From Jiella marina (lineage in GTDB: Bacteria; Pseudomonadota; Alphaproteobacteria; Rhizobiales; Rhizobiaceae), in NCBI RefSeq assembly GCF_024359545.1, contig NZ_JAKQZG010000002.1, positions 496,001 through 560,000 on the forward strand: 64,000 nt of DNA. The letters run 5' to 3'. A model generated the notes under the pieces. It worked only from the letters and a program-made list of their open reading frames with translations. It searched no databases and was not told the origin of the DNA. Positions 18,515 through 27,743 of this stretch are shown here, piece after piece. The stretch's first letter is position 1; each line of letters opens with the position of its first letter. Made by a program: the position numbers and the translations under genes.

Positions 18515-18930
18515 CCCTGCACCTGTCTCTCGATTTGAGAAGCCCCAAGGTGTTCCGTCCAGCGACGGTAAGGCTCAAAACGAAGGGATCTTATGCCACC
18601 TGAGGTTACGGGTCTGTTGCTGATGGAATGCACTTCTTTTCAAAGAACGCGAAGTCGCGTGCGGCCGGCTGTGCGCTTAGAGGCCGTGAGACGTCATGAG
18701 AGGTAATGAGCTTGAACGGGATGCCGTGAGGTATGGTGGGACGGTTGAGGCCCGGTCCCTCGGTTGCCGGGTCGCTCCGGGTCCTGTCTCTCGAGATTTG
18801 CGTGCCGGGGGAAGCGCCGAGCGTGGTTTGTGAGAGTTTTTAAATTAAATTTCAGATTTTTTCAGGGGTAGCCCTGTATCCGCGTAATATGACTTCGGAT
18901 CGGCGCCAAATTAACTGGATTTCGGTTGAT
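18515..18930. promoter_or_regulatory. Presumed zorA upstream region
   Basis: About 400 bases upstream of the minus-strand zorABCD operon and before the iteron field. No gene is visible. It becomes AT-rich between about 18,835 and 18,915, which is where I would expect a promoter for either neighbour. I cannot point to definite -35/-10 boxes. Confidence 0.3.
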
Positions 18931-19174
18931 GTTGCCAAAACCTAGTTTTGACAACAGGGTATCGTTCGAGATCGGGCAACGATTTCAAGGACTTCGAGGT
19001 TTTGGCAGTTTTGGCAACTGGCACTGAGACATATATTTCCCCCTACTACCCCTTATCTATAGGGGGGATCGCTCTTTCCCCTAGAAGCGTTGCCAAAACT
19101 GCCAAAACCTCGCAAACCCCTGCGAAATAAGGGTTTCAGGTCGAAAACCCATGTTGCCAAAACGTTGCCAAAAC
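18931..19174. repeat. Iteron-like field of GTTGCCAAAAC repeats
   Basis: The 11-base unit GTTGCCAAAAC occurs forward at 18931-18941, 19089-19099, 19153-19163 and 19164-19174, the last two in direct tandem. It occurs inverted at 19008-19018 and, with one mismatch, at 18945-18955. Nine-base partial units adjoin at 18999-19007 (inverted) and 19100-19108 (forward). The first pair forms an inverted repeat with a 3-base spacer. Positions 18995-19018 and 19089-19112 are perfect reverse complements over 24 bases. The field lies just beyond the 3' end of the DUF3987 gene. Such spaced repeats beside a replication gene look like an origin or partition site; operators for an unknown regulator are the alternative. 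Confidence 0.75.
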
Positions 19175-19185
19175 CTCGACATGAA

Positions 19186-19208
19186 AAAGGCCCGCCGAAG
19201 CGAGCCTT
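19186..19208 (-). terminator. Rho-independent terminator of the DUF3987 gene
   Basis: Read on the minus strand this is a nine-pair stem (AAGGCTCGC with GCGGGCCTT, one G-T pair) closed by a TTCG tetraloop and followed by a run of T. It starts 11 bases after the stop codon of the DUF3987 gene. Shape, tetraloop and T-run are all textbook for an intrinsic terminator. Confidence 0.85.
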
Positions 19209-19218
19209 GTTTGGAAAA

Positions 19219-20856
19219 TCATCCGTCGAACAATTCCCACAGTTGCTGGTTCACCGCGAAGCTCTTAGGCGGCCGGCCACCTCTTGTCCCCTTTCGGCTT
19301 GCCTCGACCGGATAGCACCACTTGAGCGAGACCAAATATGAAATCGCTTCATCGACATCTTCAGGATTTGTGCGGCCGCTGATACCCTGAATGCCGGCCT
19401 CGCGCCGAACCTCCCGAGCGGTGAATAATTCTTTCCGCTCTACGACGATCCACTCGGCGATCTTCCGGGCGTCCTTAGTCTCCTTGGACTCTATGGCGTG
19501 CTGCCACACGCGGACCTGCATCGGTTTGATGTAGCTGTCGCGGAAGAAGATGGCCCGCTTCACGATGGACAGCGGGATTTCAGTCGGGAAGGGCTCGAAG
19601 GGATCAAGCGCCCATTCAAGCAGGAGGATGATCACCGCCAGACGCCCAACGAGGCCGTCCGACTTACCGAAGACCGATTGGAGGCGGACGGTCGTCTGTA
19701 GCTCTTCCTGGTTCTTCCTGTCCGCCCATTCAATGTAGTGGGTTCGCGCCTCCTTTGAGAAGGGAATGACGATCGGCTCCTCGCCGTCATATTGGATGTC
19801 GTCGAAAAGACGCCGAAGCAGCCACTCGAAGTCGGGCGGTGGCGCGCTTTCCTTGAGGCTGCGAAGCGTCGTTTCAGGCCAGAAAGGGATAAAGCGTGGG
19901 ACGAAGCCGTCGTCGGCTTGCTGTTGGCCTGTTACGCTGAGAAGCCGGTCCGGCTGGATGCCGCCGATGATCGGCAGGGCGAACCGCTTCACGAACAGCG
20001 TGCGACCATTGTCCTTCACACGGTCCACCTTGAGCGGGCCGGCGTCGTACCCTTCGAGATAGTATCCGCGATCCGAGGAGGCGCTGTAGCGGCTCATGTC
20101 GTCGAACCGCTGCGCGATCTCTTGAGCCCACAGGCCGCAGCCGCGTGGCTGGCGCTCTTGGAGCCTCATCATGGCTTCGATGGTCACATTGTTCGCAACA
20201 ATCTTCGGTTCGGCCGGCATGGGCTGAACCTTGGCGCCAGCGGGCTTTGCGGGAACGTCGCCTTCACCGCTAATCAGGATCGCCTTCACCTTCGCCTTGT
20301 GATCTTTGGCGATGGCCTCGGCGATCTCCTTCTCTTCCTGCCAGCGCTCATAATGGCGATGCCAAATTTCCATATGCGAGGCTTCGATGCGGTTCAGCGG
20401 ACCCTCGACTGTTGAGATGGCTGGCGTCTTCTTCGTCGATGGGAGACCAATTACGAGCGACCATAGGACGGCCGGCTGTTGAAAGCCGGGGAGGATTTCC
20501 ACCTTCACCGAATTGCCGAGTGCGGTTGACGCGCCGGTCAGAACAGCCGCGGTAACGAAGTCATCGGCCGAGTGGGCGTTCGTTGCGCCTGCTCGGATCA
20601 TGTTCGCGATCTTCGGTGCAAAGATGTAGTCGAGATCGAGCTTCGGCGCAGGAGTGCGATTGTAGCGCAGCACCGATAGGTCAGGGTCGCCCTTGCGCGC
20701 CTCGGGTTGCTTCTTGGTCGCCCCGTCACGGTCGAACTCGCCATCGTCGTCGTCGTCGTCGTCGTCGTCGAAGAGACGCATGATCTCGGCACGCGACAAC
20801 GGCGCCGGCCCTTCATCCTCCTCGACCTCATCGAAGAGTTCCGCGGTCTCGGCCAT
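19219..20856 (-). CDS. DUF3987 protein, replication-type ATPase of a mobile element
   Basis: A 545-residue protein. A DUF3987 region spans about 65-480, with YIFAPKIANMIRAGATN, LTGASTALGNSVKVEI, the degenerate P-loop-like GLPSTKKTPA and the RFIPFWPET segment. The C-terminal 80 residues look like a winged helix. Residues 31-39 are nine consecutive Asp, encoded by a GAC/GAT trinucleotide run. DUF3987 domains are found in primase-helicase-like proteins of satellites, ICEs and prophages, usually fused behind a prim-pol and PriCT domain. Here those parts are missing or lie in the separate small gene upstream, which overlaps by 29 bases in another frame. It is probably the C-terminal remnant of an element replication protein. 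Confidence 0.75.
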   Translation of the reverse strand: MAETAELFDEVEEDEGPAPLSRAEIMRLFDDDDDDDDDGEFDRDGATKKQPEARKGDPDLSVLRYNRTPAPKLDLDYIFAPKIANMIRAGATNAHSADDFVTAAVLTGASTALGNSVKVEILPGFQQPAVLWSLVIGLPSTKKTPAISTVEGPLNRIEASHMEIWHRHYERWQEEKEIAEAIAKDHKAKVKAILISGEGDVPAKPAGAKVQPMPAEPKIVANNVTIEAMMRLQERQPRGCGLWAQEIAQRFDDMSRYSASSDRGYYLEGYDAGPLKVDRVKDNGRTLFVKRFALPIIGGIQPDRLLSVTGQQQADDGFVPRFIPFWPETTLRSLKESAPPPDFEWLLRRLFDDIQYDGEEPIVIPFSKEARTHYIEWADRKNQEELQTTVRLQSVFGKSDGLVGRLAVIILLLEWALDPFEPFPTEIPLSIVKRAIFFRDSYIKPMQVRVWQHAIESKETKDARKIAEWIVVERKELFTAREVRREAGIQGISGRTNPEDVDEAISYLVSLKWCYPVEASRKGTRGGRPPKSFAVNQQLWELFDG

Positions 20857-21223
20857 CGACTCGGCGTGCTCGGCTCCGAGGGCGCTGCATCACCGTCCGC
20901 ATCGTGATCAGACGGCCGCGCGATTCCTTGTTCTTGATCGAGCGATATTGCTGCCTGGCGACGCGAAGGCTGAACTTGTCAGGGCACCGACGCGAGAACT
21001 CAAGGAAGATGTCGAGGCCGGCGTCGCCAAGCTCATGCTTGATCGCCATGCCCGTCTCGATCCACGTCTCGCGGTCCTCGGCGTCCCAATCGTCTAGGCG
21101 CGCAATCCAATCGGCGACTTCCTCTTCCGATAGCTCGAGTCGCTCGTCGGAGAGATGGTCAGGGTCTTCCACGTAGATGTGAGGTGTCAGCGCGTCGGCC
21201 TGGACGACGGCAAGTTCGAGCAC
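20828..21223 (-). pseudogene. PriCT_2-like fragment of a truncated primase
   Basis: A 131-codon frame. Its core (SEEEVADWIARLDDWDAEDR, TWIETGMAIKHELGDAGLDI, FLEFSRRC and RQQYRSIKN) matches the PriCT_2 domain that follows the prim-pol domain in archaeo-eukaryotic-type primases of mobile elements. The only upstream starts are a GTG directly after an in-frame TGA, and no prim-pol domain precedes it before the tRNA-Leu gene. It overlaps the DUF3987 gene by 29 bases in a different frame. A likely history is a prim-pol/PriCT/DUF3987 gene that lost its 5' end and suffered a frameshift; a genuine two-gene arrangement is less likely but possible. Confidence 0.6.
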
Positions 21224-21531
21224 GTCTCACATGTTGTCGTCGCGCTCGGGATGACCACTGATATGCAGACTTGTTTCAAGCTGCTCCATGTCCTGCCATC
21301 TGCGATACCGACAAGCGGAAGTCACCGGGGTCACCGCAACGTCGTGTCACCCGCTCTGAGCAGAAAATCTGCTGGTAGGTGATCTTATATGTCCAGAGAT
21401 AACCGATCTTGGAGCGGGGCTGTGAGGCGGCCTCCAAAAGCCACCGTCAATCAAAAAACCGTATAAAATCCGTACAAAAAGAAAAGCAGTACTTAAAAAA
21501 TCTTATAAATCAATAATTTGATGCGGCTGCT
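21224..21531. other. Island end next to tRNA-Leu
   Basis: About 300 bases between the primase fragment and the tRNA 3' end. No gene is visible, and in particular no tyrosine recombinase. The last 90 bases are strongly AT-rich, in contrast to the DNA on the far side of the tRNA. This is where an attachment-site junction would be expected. Confidence 0.45.
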
Positions 21532-21616
21532 TGGTGCCCAGGAGAGGACTCGAACCTCCACGCCTCGCGGCACACGGACCTGAACCGTGCGCGTCTACCA
21601 ATTCCGCCACCTGGGC
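21532..21616 (-). tRNA. tRNA-Leu(CAG)
   Basis: Read on the minus strand the gene begins GCCCAGGTGGCGGAATTGGT and ends with CCTGGGC, a discriminator A and an encoded CCA. The anticodon loop TTCAGGT gives CAG. The long variable arm and GGTTCGAGTCC T-arm are those of a leucine tRNA; total length is 85 with CCA. Its 3' end faces the defence island, the usual geometry for integration into a tRNA gene. Confidence 0.95.
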
Positions 21617-22008
21617 TCGGGCCGGAGCATTAGAAGGTGGCCGATGGCGTGTCAACGCGGATTTTTTGCTGCGATGACATTGCGATGACCGATCGGGGCA
21701 GAAAAGCCGCGATCGGGTCGAAGGGGGCGATCGGCATCGCCGCGGGAGGCGGATCGTTCCAGCTGGCATGCGAAATGCCGGAACGACCTCTCCTGTGGGA
21801 CGAAATCGCGTCTTCACCTCTCGGCGCGATCACGCTAAATCCTGCATCCGAAAATTGGAATCGATCCGATCCACCGAATGGCGGACCCGGCGCGGTCGCT
21901 CGAGCCCGGGCCGGACCAGGGCGGGAGCCGCCCGGCATTCGGCGAACGACGGGAACGCGTGCGTTCCGACCGCCCGATCGGCGCTCGGAACATGAAGGAG
22001 CCTCTGCC
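21617..22008. other. Gap between tRNA-Leu and the NDUFA9-like gene
   Basis: About 390 bases of GC-rich DNA. An open frame continues upstream from the next gene through most of it, but it lacks an initiation signal and recognisable content, so I treat it as chance. It should contain the promoters of the tRNA (minus) and of the reductase gene (plus). No repeat or hairpin stands out. Confidence 0.3.
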
Positions 22009-23016
22009 ATGACCATCGGATTGAAAAAGACGGTCGTTCTCTTCGGTGGGTCCGGATTTCTCGGACGTTATGTGACACGGGCGCTCGCCCGGCGCGGGCA
22101 TCGCATCCGCGTCGCCTGTCGCCGCCCCGATCTTGCCTATCACCTGCAGACCGCCGGAAACATGGGCCAGATCCTGCCGATTCAGGCCAATCTGCGCTAT
22201 CGCTGGTCGGTCGACCGGGCGGTGGAAGACGCCGATCACGTGGTCAATCTCGTCGGCATTCTCGCCGAGAGCGGCCGCCAGCGATTCGAGGCGGTGCAGT
22301 CCTTCGGCGCGCGGGCCGTGGCGGAGGCGACGCGCGGCGTCGGCGCCGGTCTCACCCAGATCTCCGCCATCGGGGCGGACGAGAATTCCGGGTCCGTCTA
22401 TGCCCGTACCAAGGCCGCCGGCGAGGCCGCGGTGTTCGAAACGCTGCCCGAGGCGACGGTTATGCGGCCCTCCATCGTCTTCGGCGCGGAAGACCAGTTC
22501 TTCAACCGCTTTGCCGAGATGTCGCGCTTTTCGCCTTTCCTGCCGCTGATCGGCGGCGGGCGGACGCGCTATCAGCCGGTCTTCGTCGGCGACGTCGCCG
22601 AGGCGATCGCCGACACGGTCGAGGGCAAGGTTCCCGCCGGGCGGATCTACGAGCTTGGCGGGCCGGAAATCCTGACCTTCAGGGAGATGATGGAGGAGAT
22701 GCTGCGCGTCGTCGGGCGCAAGCGGGCCTTCCTCAACATTTCCTACGGCTCGGCCGCGCGCATGGCACGGCTGATGCGGTTCCTGCCCGGCGCGCCGCTC
22801 ACCGAGGATCAGGTCCGGCTCCTGCAGCAGGACAATGTGGTCTCCGAGGAAGCCAAGGCCGAGGGCCGCACGCTCGAAGCCTTCGACATGATCCCGCGCT
22901 CGCTCGACGCGATTCTTCCGACTTACCTCGTCCGCTTCCGTCCGCAGGGGCAGTTCACCCGGCCGCAGCCCCAGGCCGGCGGCCTTGATGCCGAGAACCA
23001 GGACAAGCTCGTCTGA
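22009..23016 (+). CDS. NAD(P)-binding SDR-type protein, NDUFA9-like (complex I subunit family)
   Basis: 335 residues of the atypical/extended SDR superfamily. The nucleotide-binding motif GGSGFLGRYV lies near residue 13, followed by RVACRRP, VVNLVGIL and a SAIGADENSGSVYARTKAAG region with a YxxxK. The overall pattern (VVNLVGIL, RPSIVFGAEDQFFNRFAEMS) is that of the alphaproteobacterial homologue of mitochondrial NDUFA9, an NADPH-binding accessory protein of NADH:ubiquinone oxidoreductase. ATG at 22009 is chosen because GAAGGAG ends eight bases upstream. The downstream aldolase-family gene follows after 61 bases in the same direction. Confidence 0.82.
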   Translation: MTIGLKKTVVLFGGSGFLGRYVTRALARRGHRIRVACRRPDLAYHLQTAGNMGQILPIQANLRYRWSVDRAVEDADHVVNLVGILAESGRQRFEAVQSFGARAVAEATRGVGAGLTQISAIGADENSGSVYARTKAAGEAAVFETLPEATVMRPSIVFGAEDQFFNRFAEMSRFSPFLPLIGGGRTRYQPVFVGDVAEAIADTVEGKVPAGRIYELGGPEILTFREMMEEMLRVVGRKRAFLNISYGSAARMARLMRFLPGAPLTEDQVRLLQQDNVVSEEAKAEGRTLEAFDMIPRSLDAILPTYLVRFRPQGQFTRPQPQAGGLDAENQDKLV

Positions 23017-23077
23017 TCACCGGCCCGGCTCAGGGCGGAAGAGGGCGGACAGGCCTGAAGGAGTGGGAGGAGAAATC

Positions 23078-24106
23078 ATGAGCGCGACAGGCTCCGCCAG
23101 CGACAATGTCCGCAAGGACGAAGCCCTGCGCCTTGCCGATCCGCTGTTCGTGCCGGTGCTGACCGATTATGCCCCGGGCGCGAAAGGCGGGGTCGATGCC
23201 GAGCGCATGCTGGCCCATTTCCGCCACATCCGGCCGCATGTGCGTCAGGTCATGCTCGCCGGCTCCACCGGGGACGGCTGGGAACTGGAAGACGAGGCCT
23301 TCGATGCGCTGATCGATCTTGCAGCGTCCGACATCGTCGCCGATCTCGATCTCAGCCTTCTCTTCGGTGTTTTGCGCGGCGAAACCGAGGCGGTCATCGC
23401 CCGGCTGCAGCATCTGGAAGCGCGCCTTGCGAAGGATGATCGTCTCGCCGCCCGTGTGAGCGCCGTTGCGGTGTGCCCGCCGGTCGAGCCGGAAGCCGGC
23501 CAGGAGCGCATCATCGAACATTTCGAAGCGATCATGGCCGCGAGCCACCTGCCCATCGCCGTCTATCAGCTGCCGCAGGTCACCGGCTGCCACATTGCGC
23601 CGGAGACTTTCGTCAGGCTCGCTGTCTCGCCGCGTGTGACATTGTTCAAGGACAGCAGCGGCGAGGATGCGGTGGCGAAGAGCGGGCTCGACTTTGGCGA
23701 CGTCGCCCTCGTGCGGGGTGCGGAAGGCGGGTATCTAGAGGCCTTGAAGCCCGCCGGACCGTATGACGGCTGGCTCCTGTCCACCGGGAACGCGTTGGCC
23801 GCGCCGCTTCGCCGGATCCTCGAACACAAGGCGGCCGGCCAGGTCGACGCGGCCGCGACGCTGTCGAGCCAGGTCTCCGAGGCGGTCGCCGGGGTGTTCG
23901 ACGCCGCCCAGAAGGAGGGCGGCGCCAACGCCTTCTCCAACGCGAACCGGGCGATGGACCATCTCGCCGCGCACGGGAGAGGTTGGCGCGACGCGCCTTT
24001 GCCGCTCAAGGTGGACGGAAATCCCCTGTCTCGGGAACTGATCGAAGCCGCGGAGCGAATCGCGGGCTCTCTGCTCTTAGGTGAAGACAGCGGCTATCTC
24101 GGCTGA
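23078..24106 (+). CDS. Dihydrodipicolinate synthase (DapA)/NAL-family aldolase
   Basis: 342 residues, a class I aldolase of the DapA/N-acetylneuraminate lyase family. LAGSTGDGWEL corresponds to the GTTGE-type substrate loop, AVYQLPQVTG carries the catalytic Tyr, and VTLFKDSSGED carries the Schiff-base Lys. It is longer than DapA (about 290) and its substrate loop differs, so it is probably not the lysine-pathway enzyme; the substrate cannot be inferred. ATG at 23078 is preceded by GGGAGGAGA with good spacing. It ends 38 bases from the converging upp gene. Confidence 0.78.
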   Translation: MSATGSASDNVRKDEALRLADPLFVPVLTDYAPGAKGGVDAERMLAHFRHIRPHVRQVMLAGSTGDGWELEDEAFDALIDLAASDIVADLDLSLLFGVLRGETEAVIARLQHLEARLAKDDRLAARVSAVAVCPPVEPEAGQERIIEHFEAIMAASHLPIAVYQLPQVTGCHIAPETFVRLAVSPRVTLFKDSSGEDAVAKSGLDFGDVALVRGAEGGYLEALKPAGPYDGWLLSTGNALAAPLRRILEHKAAGQVDAAATLSSQVSEAVAGVFDAAQKEGGANAFSNANRAMDHLAAHGRGWRDAPLPLKVDGNPLSRELIEAAERIAGSLLLGEDSGYLG

Positions 24107-24115
24107 ACGCCGAAG

Positions 24116-24143
24116 GCGACAGGCCGGGCCGGCGGTCTGTCGC
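24116..24143. terminator. Hairpin between convergent aldolase and upp genes
   Basis: GCGACAGGCC at 24116-24125 pairs with GGTCTGTCGC at 24134-24143 (ten pairs, one G-T) around an eight-base loop. It sits exactly between two converging genes, so it may terminate both transcripts, although no long T-run follows on either strand. Confidence 0.5.
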
Positions 24144-24144
24144 G

Positions 24145-24774
24145 CTATTTGGTGCCGTACATGCGGTCGCCGGCGTCACCGAGGCCCGGGACGATGTAGC
24201 CCTTCTCGTTCAGGTGACTGTCGATCGAAGCGGTGAAGACCGGCACGTCGGGATGGGCGGCGCGAAAGCGTTCGATCCCTTCAGGCGCGGCAAGCAGACA
24301 GAGAAAGCGGATGTTGTGCGCACCGCGATCCTTCAGCTTCTGAATGGCGGCGATGGCGGAATTGGCGGTGGCAAGCATGGGATCGACGACGATCACCAGA
24401 CGGTTGGCGAGGTCTTCCGGCGCCTTGAAATAATACTCCACCGGCTCCAGCGTCTCGTGGTCGCGATAGATGCCGACATGGGCGACGCGGGCGGCCGGCA
24501 CAAGGTCGAGCATGCCTTCCAGGAGACCGTTGCCGGCGCGTAGGATCGAGGCGAAGACGAGCTTCTTGCCTTCGAGCGTCGGGGAATCGATCGCCGCCAT
24601 CGGCGTCTCGATCCGCGTGGTCGTGAGATCGAGATTGCGGGTCACCTCGTAGCAAAGAAGCGTCGAGATCTCGCGCAGGAGGCGCCGGAAGCTCGCCGTC
24701 GAGGTCTCCTTGTTGCGCATGATCGTCAGCTTGTGCTGGACCAGCGGATGATTGATGACTGTCACGCCTTCCAT
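24145..24774 (-). CDS. upp: Uracil phosphoribosyltransferase
   Basis: 209 residues, exactly the usual Upp length. It converts uracil and PRPP to UMP in pyrimidine salvage. The PRPP-binding loop is visible as [12 protein letters not shown], the [11 protein letters not shown] segment and the LEPVEYYFK flexible region are present, and the C-terminal uracil-binding [17 protein letters not shown] is intact. ATG at 24774 is chosen by alignment with the family; the open frame continues further upstream but overlaps add. It is the last gene of the deoB-add-upp salvage operon, 37 bases after add. Confidence 0.96.
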   Translation of the reverse strand: MEGVTVINHPLVQHKLTIMRNKETSTASFRRLLREISTLLCYEVTRNLDLTTTRIETPMAAIDSPTLEGKKLVFASILRAGNGLLEGMLDLVPAARVAHVGIYRDHETLEPVEYYFKAPEDLANRLVIVVDPMLATANSAIAAIQKLKDRGAHNIRFLCLLAAPEGIERFRAAHPDVPVFTASIDSHLNEKGYIVPGLGDAGDRMYGTK

Positions 24775-24811
24775 GGTGTCTCGCCCTCGTCTGTCTCGTC
24801 GTTGATCTCGT

Positions 24812-25849
24812 CTATTCGGAAGCGGCCGGCGCGCCAAGCGCAAGTGCGGAGAGACCGAGTTTTTCCAAAAGCCTGCGACGGACATCGCCTTCGACGAAGG
24901 CCGCTTCGATCGCGTTGCGGGTAATCGCCAGCCGGTGGCTCGCATCGAGGCCGTTCTCGGCGGCAAGCCGGTATTCGTTCGCAAGATCGGTGTGGAAGAA
25001 GGGCGGATCGTCGGCGCCGAGCGTCGCTTTGACGCCGGCTTCCACCAGCTGTCTGAGCGGATGTGCGGCGATGTCCGGATAGACGCGGAGGGCGAGGTTC
25101 GAGCCCGGGCAGACCTCCAGCACGATGCCCTTTTCGGCGATCTCTGACACGAGATCCGGGTCCTCGATCGCTCGCACGCCATGGCCGATGCGGGCGGGCT
25201 TGAGATGCTCTATCGCTGCGCGCACGCTCTCCGCACCGCAGAGTTCGCCAGCATGGGCGGTCAGTCCCAGCCCCGCGTCGCGCGCGATGTCGAAGGCTTT
25301 GGCGAAGTCTTTATGGTGTCCGATCCGTTCGTCGCCGGCGAGCCCGAAGCCGGTGATCAGCGGAAAGTTCGGCCGCGCCGCGAACCGGGCGGCACCCTCG
25401 ACGGCGCCGGCACCGAGATGGCGCACGCCGACCACCACCATGCGCGCCTCGATCCCGTGCCGCTCGCGCGCTTCGACGATGCCGCGCGAAAGGCCGGCAG
25501 TGTAGACATCGGGATCGACACCGCCGGCCCGCGCATGGTCCGGCGAGATGAAGAATTCCGCATAGAGCGCGCCCTGCTCGGCGAGCCCGGCAAGGTGGCT
25601 TTCGGCGAGCGCCGCGAAATCGGCCTCCGTGCGGAACACCGTCGACGCCTTGTCATACGCTTTGAGAAAGCTCGTGAAATCGTGCCAGACATAGGCGCCG
25701 TCGGCGATCACGTCCGACATGTCCACGCCGGATCGCGCCGCCAGTTCGAGGACCAGCGCCGGTGGTGCCGCCCCCTCGATATGGCAGTGGAGCTCGGCAA
25801 GGGGAAAGCGCGGCGGCGAGTCGCTGGCGCGACGGGCGGCGAAGCTCAC
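24812..25849 (-). CDS. add: Adenosine deaminase
   Basis: 345 residues. The zinc ligands are visible as LHCHIEG near residue 20 and, further on, [15 protein letters not shown] and LGADDPPFF (the ADDP motif), with the EVCPGSN signature between them. It deaminates adenosine or deoxyadenosine to inosine. The start overlaps the deoB stop by four bases, so it is translationally coupled to phosphopentomutase, in line with joint nucleoside salvage. Confidence 0.94.
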   Translation of the reverse strand: MSFAARRASDSPPRFPLAELHCHIEGAAPPALVLELAARSGVDMSDVIADGAYVWHDFTSFLKAYDKASTVFRTEADFAALAESHLAGLAEQGALYAEFFISPDHARAGGVDPDVYTAGLSRGIVEARERHGIEARMVVVGVRHLGAGAVEGAARFAARPNFPLITGFGLAGDERIGHHKDFAKAFDIARDAGLGLTAHAGELCGAESVRAAIEHLKPARIGHGVRAIEDPDLVSEIAEKGIVLEVCPGSNLALRVYPDIAAHPLRQLVEAGVKATLGADDPPFFHTDLANEYRLAAENGLDASHRLAITRNAIEAAFVEGDVRRRLLEKLGLSALALGAPAASE

Positions 25850-27042
25850 AGGAAGCTCGTGCCGTATTCGCCGCGGGGCAGACCCAGATGGGCCGCGACG
25901 CTTGCGCCGATATCGGCGAAGGTCTCGCGGCGGCCGATCGGCCGGCTCGGCACGCCCGGCCCGAAGCCGAGGACGGGAACGATCTCGCGGGTGTGGTCGG
26001 TGCCCTTGAAGGTCGGGTCGCAGCCATGATCGGCCGTGGCGATCGCCAGATCGCCGTCGCGCAGGACTGCCTCCAGTTCCGGCAGCCTGGCGTCGAAGGC
26101 TTCGAGCGCGGCGGCATAGCCCGCGACGTCACGGCGGTGGCCGTAGACCATGTCGAAATCGACGAAATTGGCGAAGACGAGATCGCCGTCCTTCGCCTCG
26201 CCGATCGCCTCGATCATCCGGTCGAACAGCGCCATGTTGCCGTCGCCCTTGAGGGATTTCGAGATCCCCTTCTGGGCAAAGATGTCCGCCGTCTTGCCGA
26301 TGCCGAAGACGGTCCGGCCCTCATCTGCGGCGCGCTCCAGAAGCGTCGGCCGGGGCGGCGGCACGGAATAGTCGCGCCGGTTGGCGGTGCGCGTGAAGGT
26401 CTCGGCGGACTCGCCGACGAAGGGGCGAGCAATCACGCGACCGATGTTCAACGGGTCGACATGCCGACGCGCGGCTGCGCAGACCTCGTAGAGCCGATCG
26501 AGTCCGAAATAGGCTTCATGGGCGGCGATCTGCAACACGCTGTCGGAGGAGGTGTAGAAGATCGGCTTGCCGGTCCTCACGCTCTCCTCGCCGAGTTCGC
26601 GGATGATTTCGGTGCCCGATGCGTGGCGATCGCCGAGAATGCCGGGTATGCCCGTATCGTCGATGATCTGGCGGATCAGCTGGGCAGGGAAGGCGGGGAC
26701 GGAGACCGGAAAATAGCCCCAGTCGAAGAGCACCGGCACGCCGGCAATTTCCCAATGGCCGGACGGCGTGTCCTTGCCGTGGGAAACCTCCTGCGCCGAG
26801 CCCCAGAGGCCTTCCGGCGCCTCATTACGACCGGCTCGGCCGGCAGCCTCGAAAAGACCGAAGCGCGCAAGGTTGGGCACGGCGAGTTCGCCCTGGCGCA
26901 GGCCTGCGCGGTCGGCCTTCCCCTGTCGGCAGGCTTCGAGAATATGGCCGAACGTGTCCGATCCGGCATCCCCGAAGGCGGCTGCATCGGGGGCTTCGCC
27001 GATGCCGAAGGAATCGAGAACCATGATGATCGCGCGTGCCAC
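25846..27042 (-). CDS. deoB: Phosphopentomutase
   Basis: 398 residues of the alkaline-phosphatase superfamily. It begins [20 protein letters not shown] with the metal-binding Asp, and has [33 protein letters not shown] and DHTREIVP as further metal and catalytic segments. It interconverts (deoxy)ribose 1- and 5-phosphate. GTG at 27042 is chosen because AGGAG stands about eight bases upstream and it gives the family N-terminus. It is first in the operon with add and upp. Confidence 0.94.
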   Translation of the reverse strand: MARAIIMVLDSFGIGEAPDAAAFGDAGSDTFGHILEACRQGKADRAGLRQGELAVPNLARFGLFEAAGRAGRNEAPEGLWGSAQEVSHGKDTPSGHWEIAGVPVLFDWGYFPVSVPAFPAQLIRQIIDDTGIPGILGDRHASGTEIIRELGEESVRTGKPIFYTSSDSVLQIAAHEAYFGLDRLYEVCAAARRHVDPLNIGRVIARPFVGESAETFTRTANRRDYSVPPPRPTLLERAADEGRTVFGIGKTADIFAQKGISKSLKGDGNMALFDRMIEAIGEAKDGDLVFANFVDFDMVYGHRRDVAGYAAALEAFDARLPELEAVLRDGDLAIATADHGCDPTFKGTDHTREIVPVLGFGPGVPSRPIGRRETFADIGASVAAHLGLPRGEYGTSFL

Positions 27043-27152
27043 GGTCGTCTCCTGCCTCTCGTCGGCGACGGGCGATCGCGCGCCGCCGTCATCGCAGTGA
27101 CATGTAAAGACGATGGGGCGAAAGAACAGCCACCCTGTCCGGCTCACCCGGC

Positions 27153-27743
27153 TCAGCAGTCGCTGCAGGTCACCTTGTCGCCGAGCCGCGGCGAGAGATA
27201 GTTGGTCTCGCCCATCATCATGGGGCCGGTCAGCCCGTAACCACCGAAGGGCTCGAAGGAGTAATAGGCCTCCGTCACGAGAAAGTTGAAATCCTTCTCG
27301 CCTGCGAAGCCTGCGGGGAGAGTGTATGTGTCACCGGCGGCGAGGGCGGTCGTTCCGATCATCGTGTTGCGGGAACGGGTCCAGTCGACCGTCGCACTGC
27401 CCGCCTTGTCTACCTTGACCTGGGTGATGCGCAGGAAGACCTTGCTCTGATCGTAGGGCGCCATCACCGAGGCGCTGATCGCGAACAGGCCGTCCAACTC
27501 CGCCTTCGTATAGGCCTGCGACTGGCCGACGAGATCGTTGATGGTCGCAGCGCAATTGTGGACCTTGCGATTGATCGTGAGCGCCAGGCTCGTATCGGTG
27601 CCGGCGATATAGAGAATCAGCAGGAAAGGCGCGACGAGCGCGAATTCGACGGCAGAGATGCCGCGGCGGTCTCCGGCGAAGCCTCGGATCCGGGTAGAGA
27701 AACGTCCTGCGTTGCGGCGAAGATCGAAGTGCGGAACGAACAT
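27153..27743 (-). CDS. TadE/TadG-like pilus assembly protein
   Basis: 196 residues. After a short basic leader comes the TadE signature and membrane helix at about 28-50 ([20 protein letters not shown]), with the Glu of the pseudopilin-type motif. The remainder is a secreted-side domain ending in CSDC. TadE-like proteins are prepilin-like minor components of the Flp/Tad pilus machine. The start overlaps the stop of the preceding tadE-like gene by one base. Confidence 0.85.
   Translation of the reverse strand: MFVPHFDLRRNAGRFSTRIRGFAGDRRGISAVEFALVAPFLLILYIAGTDTSLALTINRKVHNCAATINDLVGQSQAYTKAELDGLFAISASVMAPYDQSKVFLRITQVKVDKAGSATVDWTRSRNTMIGTTALAAGDTYTLPAGFAGEKDFNFLVTEAYYSFEPFGGYGLTGPMMMGETNYLSPRLGDKVTCSDC

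Noticed and set aside
18931-19174. CRISPR array
   Set aside because: The units are 11 bases, occur in both orientations and have no regular spacers, and no cas gene is present.
23078-24106. DapA of lysine biosynthesis
   Set aside because: The protein is about 50 residues too long, and the substrate loop departs from the usual DapA pattern.
25762-27201. A 479-codon frame antisense to deoB and add
   Set aside because: Shadow of highly biased genes; no domain and no start signal.
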